Source: Phycisphaerae bacterium
Lineage (GTDB): Bacteria; Planctomycetota; Phycisphaerae; Phycisphaerales; SM1A02
Direction of reading: 5' to 3'
DNA length: 5,750 nucleotides
NCBI GenBank assembly: GCA_016873355.1
Contig: VGXK01000150.1
Coordinates: forward strand, 1-5,750
The position numbers and the translations under genes were made by a program. Below are positions 4,922 to 5,750 of the stretch, piece by piece. Position 1 is the stretch's first letter. Each line of letters begins with the position of its first letter. Under the pieces are notes generated by a model. That model saw nothing but the letters and a program-made list of their open reading frames with translations, did not search any database and was not told the origin of the DNA.

Positions 4922-5740
4922 TCAATCACCCCGATCGTCTCGAATGCGCGAATCGCGCGACATACAGCGAACTCGTCCGAGAAAGCGACGACGAAGATCT
5001 CGCAGGGCCGGGAACCTCGCGCGCCACTCGCGAAGCGCCACGAGATCGAGCGTCGCCTCCAGTCGATGCGCGCCGGTGCCCGCTTCGGCCACCACCTCAC
5101 CCTGCGGCGACACCACGAGCGATTCGCCCCGATACTCGGCGACCGGGTCCCTCCCCACTCGGTTGCACGCGACGACGAACGCCTGGTTCTCGATCGCCCG
5201 CGCAATGCAGAGCGCCCTCCAGTTCGACGCTCTCGCCGCCGGCCAGTTGGCGGCGATGAAGAACACTTCGGCGCCCGCAAGTGCCGACAGTCGCCAGACT
5301 TCCGGAAAGCGCAGGTCGTAGCAGATGAACGGGGAGATGATCCCGTGGTCGGTTCCGATCACCACGATCTCGTCACCGCCGCGGAAACCCTTCGTTTCCT
5401 CGCCGTAGCCGAACGGATGCAGCTTCCGATAGGTGCCGCGGATCGTGCCGGCGGGATCGGAGACGACCAGCATGTTGCGTCCAAGAGCATCGTCGGCGAC
5501 TTCGGTGGCGCCGTGCAGATACCAGCAGCGGTGCTGGCGCGCCGTTTGCGAGGCGAACGCCGGGCCATCGATTCGGGCATCGTGATGCACGGAGCTCACG
5601 AATCCGGTGTCCGCCATCTCCGGCGCGAGCACGAAGGTGCCGGGCTCGAGCGCCGGCGACGCGATCATCCGCTCGATCGCGGCGCGGTTCGCCGCGGCAT
5701 CCTGCCACGCAAGATCCATCTGAAGCAGCGCCACGCGCAC
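4922..5740 (-). CDS. Nitrilase superfamily amidohydrolase, omega-amidase (YafV/Nit2)-like
   Basis: 272 residues of the carbon-nitrogen hydrolase fold. The catalytic triad is visible as Glu41 (LAPEM), Lys106 (YRKLHPFGYGEE) and Cys140 (FICYDLRFPE). NWPAARASNW (165-174) and ARAIENQAFVVACNRVG (180-196) are typical of the omega-amidase/YafV branch, which hydrolyses alpha-ketoglutaramate or alpha-ketosuccinamate to the 2-oxo acid and ammonia, closing glutamine-transaminase and methionine-salvage cycles in the cytoplasm. The start is GTG 5740 (MRVALLQMDLAW); GTG 5734 is also possible. Only 10 bases upstream are visible, so its ribosome binding site cannot be judged and a start beyond the window is not excluded. 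The C-terminal 15-20 residues (RCMSRDSRIRDDRGD) are a polar tail beyond the usual domain. Superfamily is secure; the substrate is inferred. Confidence 0.93.
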   Translation of the reverse strand: MRVALLQMDLAWQDAAANRAAIERMIASPALEPGTFVLAPEMADTGFVSSVHHDARIDGPAFASQTARQHRCWYLHGATEVADDALGRNMLVVSDPAGTIRGTYRKLHPFGYGEETKGFRGGDEIVVIGTDHGIISPFICYDLRFPEVWRLSALAGAEVFFIAANWPAARASNWRALCIARAIENQAFVVACNRVGRDPVAEYRGESLVVSPQGEVVAEAGTGAHRLEATLDLVALREWRARFPALRDLRRRFLGRVRCMSRDSRIRDDRGD

Positions 5741-5750
5741 GGCTCGTATG

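Noticed and set aside
4078..5321. Two long plus-strand frames across the right third of the window
   Set aside because: They are antisense to the nitrilase and sigma-like genes; the nitrilase triad on the minus strand is unambiguous.
1..5750. CRISPR array, insertion sequence, prophage or integrase
   Set aside because: No regularly spaced repeats, no terminal inverted repeats with a transposase, and no integrase motif were seen near tRNA-Phe.

Overview
The window is very GC-rich (roughly 70%) bacterial chromosomal DNA with a strong G/C third-position bias in its genes. I see no insertion sequence, CRISPR array or phage gene. The HflX protein has a shortened switch I segment (FATLGTR) followed by LPHHLVASFRSTLEDAVHAH, and the tRNA gene lacks an encoded CCA. 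Both fit a deep-branching phylum such as Planctomycetota as I remember its proteins, but this placement is inference and Myxococcota or Gemmatimonadota are not excluded.

Layout, left to right. A tsaD gene (tRNA t6A synthesis) runs off the left edge on the minus strand and is divergent from hflX (ribosome-rescue GTPase) on the plus strand. Their starts are only 43 bp apart, and hflX looks leaderless. hflX meets, stop codon to stop codon with no gap, a minus-strand operon of two uncharacterised genes. These are a small 82-residue ORF with a strong ribosome binding site and, overlapping it by a GTGA junction, a 323-residue protein whose N-terminus resembles a PD-(D/E)XK nuclease fold with a variant H-x-K motif.

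Divergent from that operon, across 72 bp that hold both ribosome binding sites and a perfect 7-7-7 inverted repeat, lies a stand-alone MshEN / GspE-PilB N-terminal domain protein on the plus strand. This is a likely c-di-GMP-binding or type II/IV secretion-related domain without its ATPase.

The right side is all on the minus strand. An omega-amidase-like nitrilase superfamily protein is followed by a protein with sigma-70 region 2-like features but no region 4, and then by tRNA-Phe(GAA). The sigma-like reading frame stays open through the tRNA's own -35/-10 promoter and ends at a TAG inside the tRNA gene itself.

tsaD, hflX and tRNA-Phe all belong to translation, but they are separate transcription units. 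The parts most worth a second look are the two-gene unknown operon with its divergent MshEN neighbour, and the truncated sigma-like gene fused into the tRNA. I found no firm evidence for a complete new defence or mobile system.
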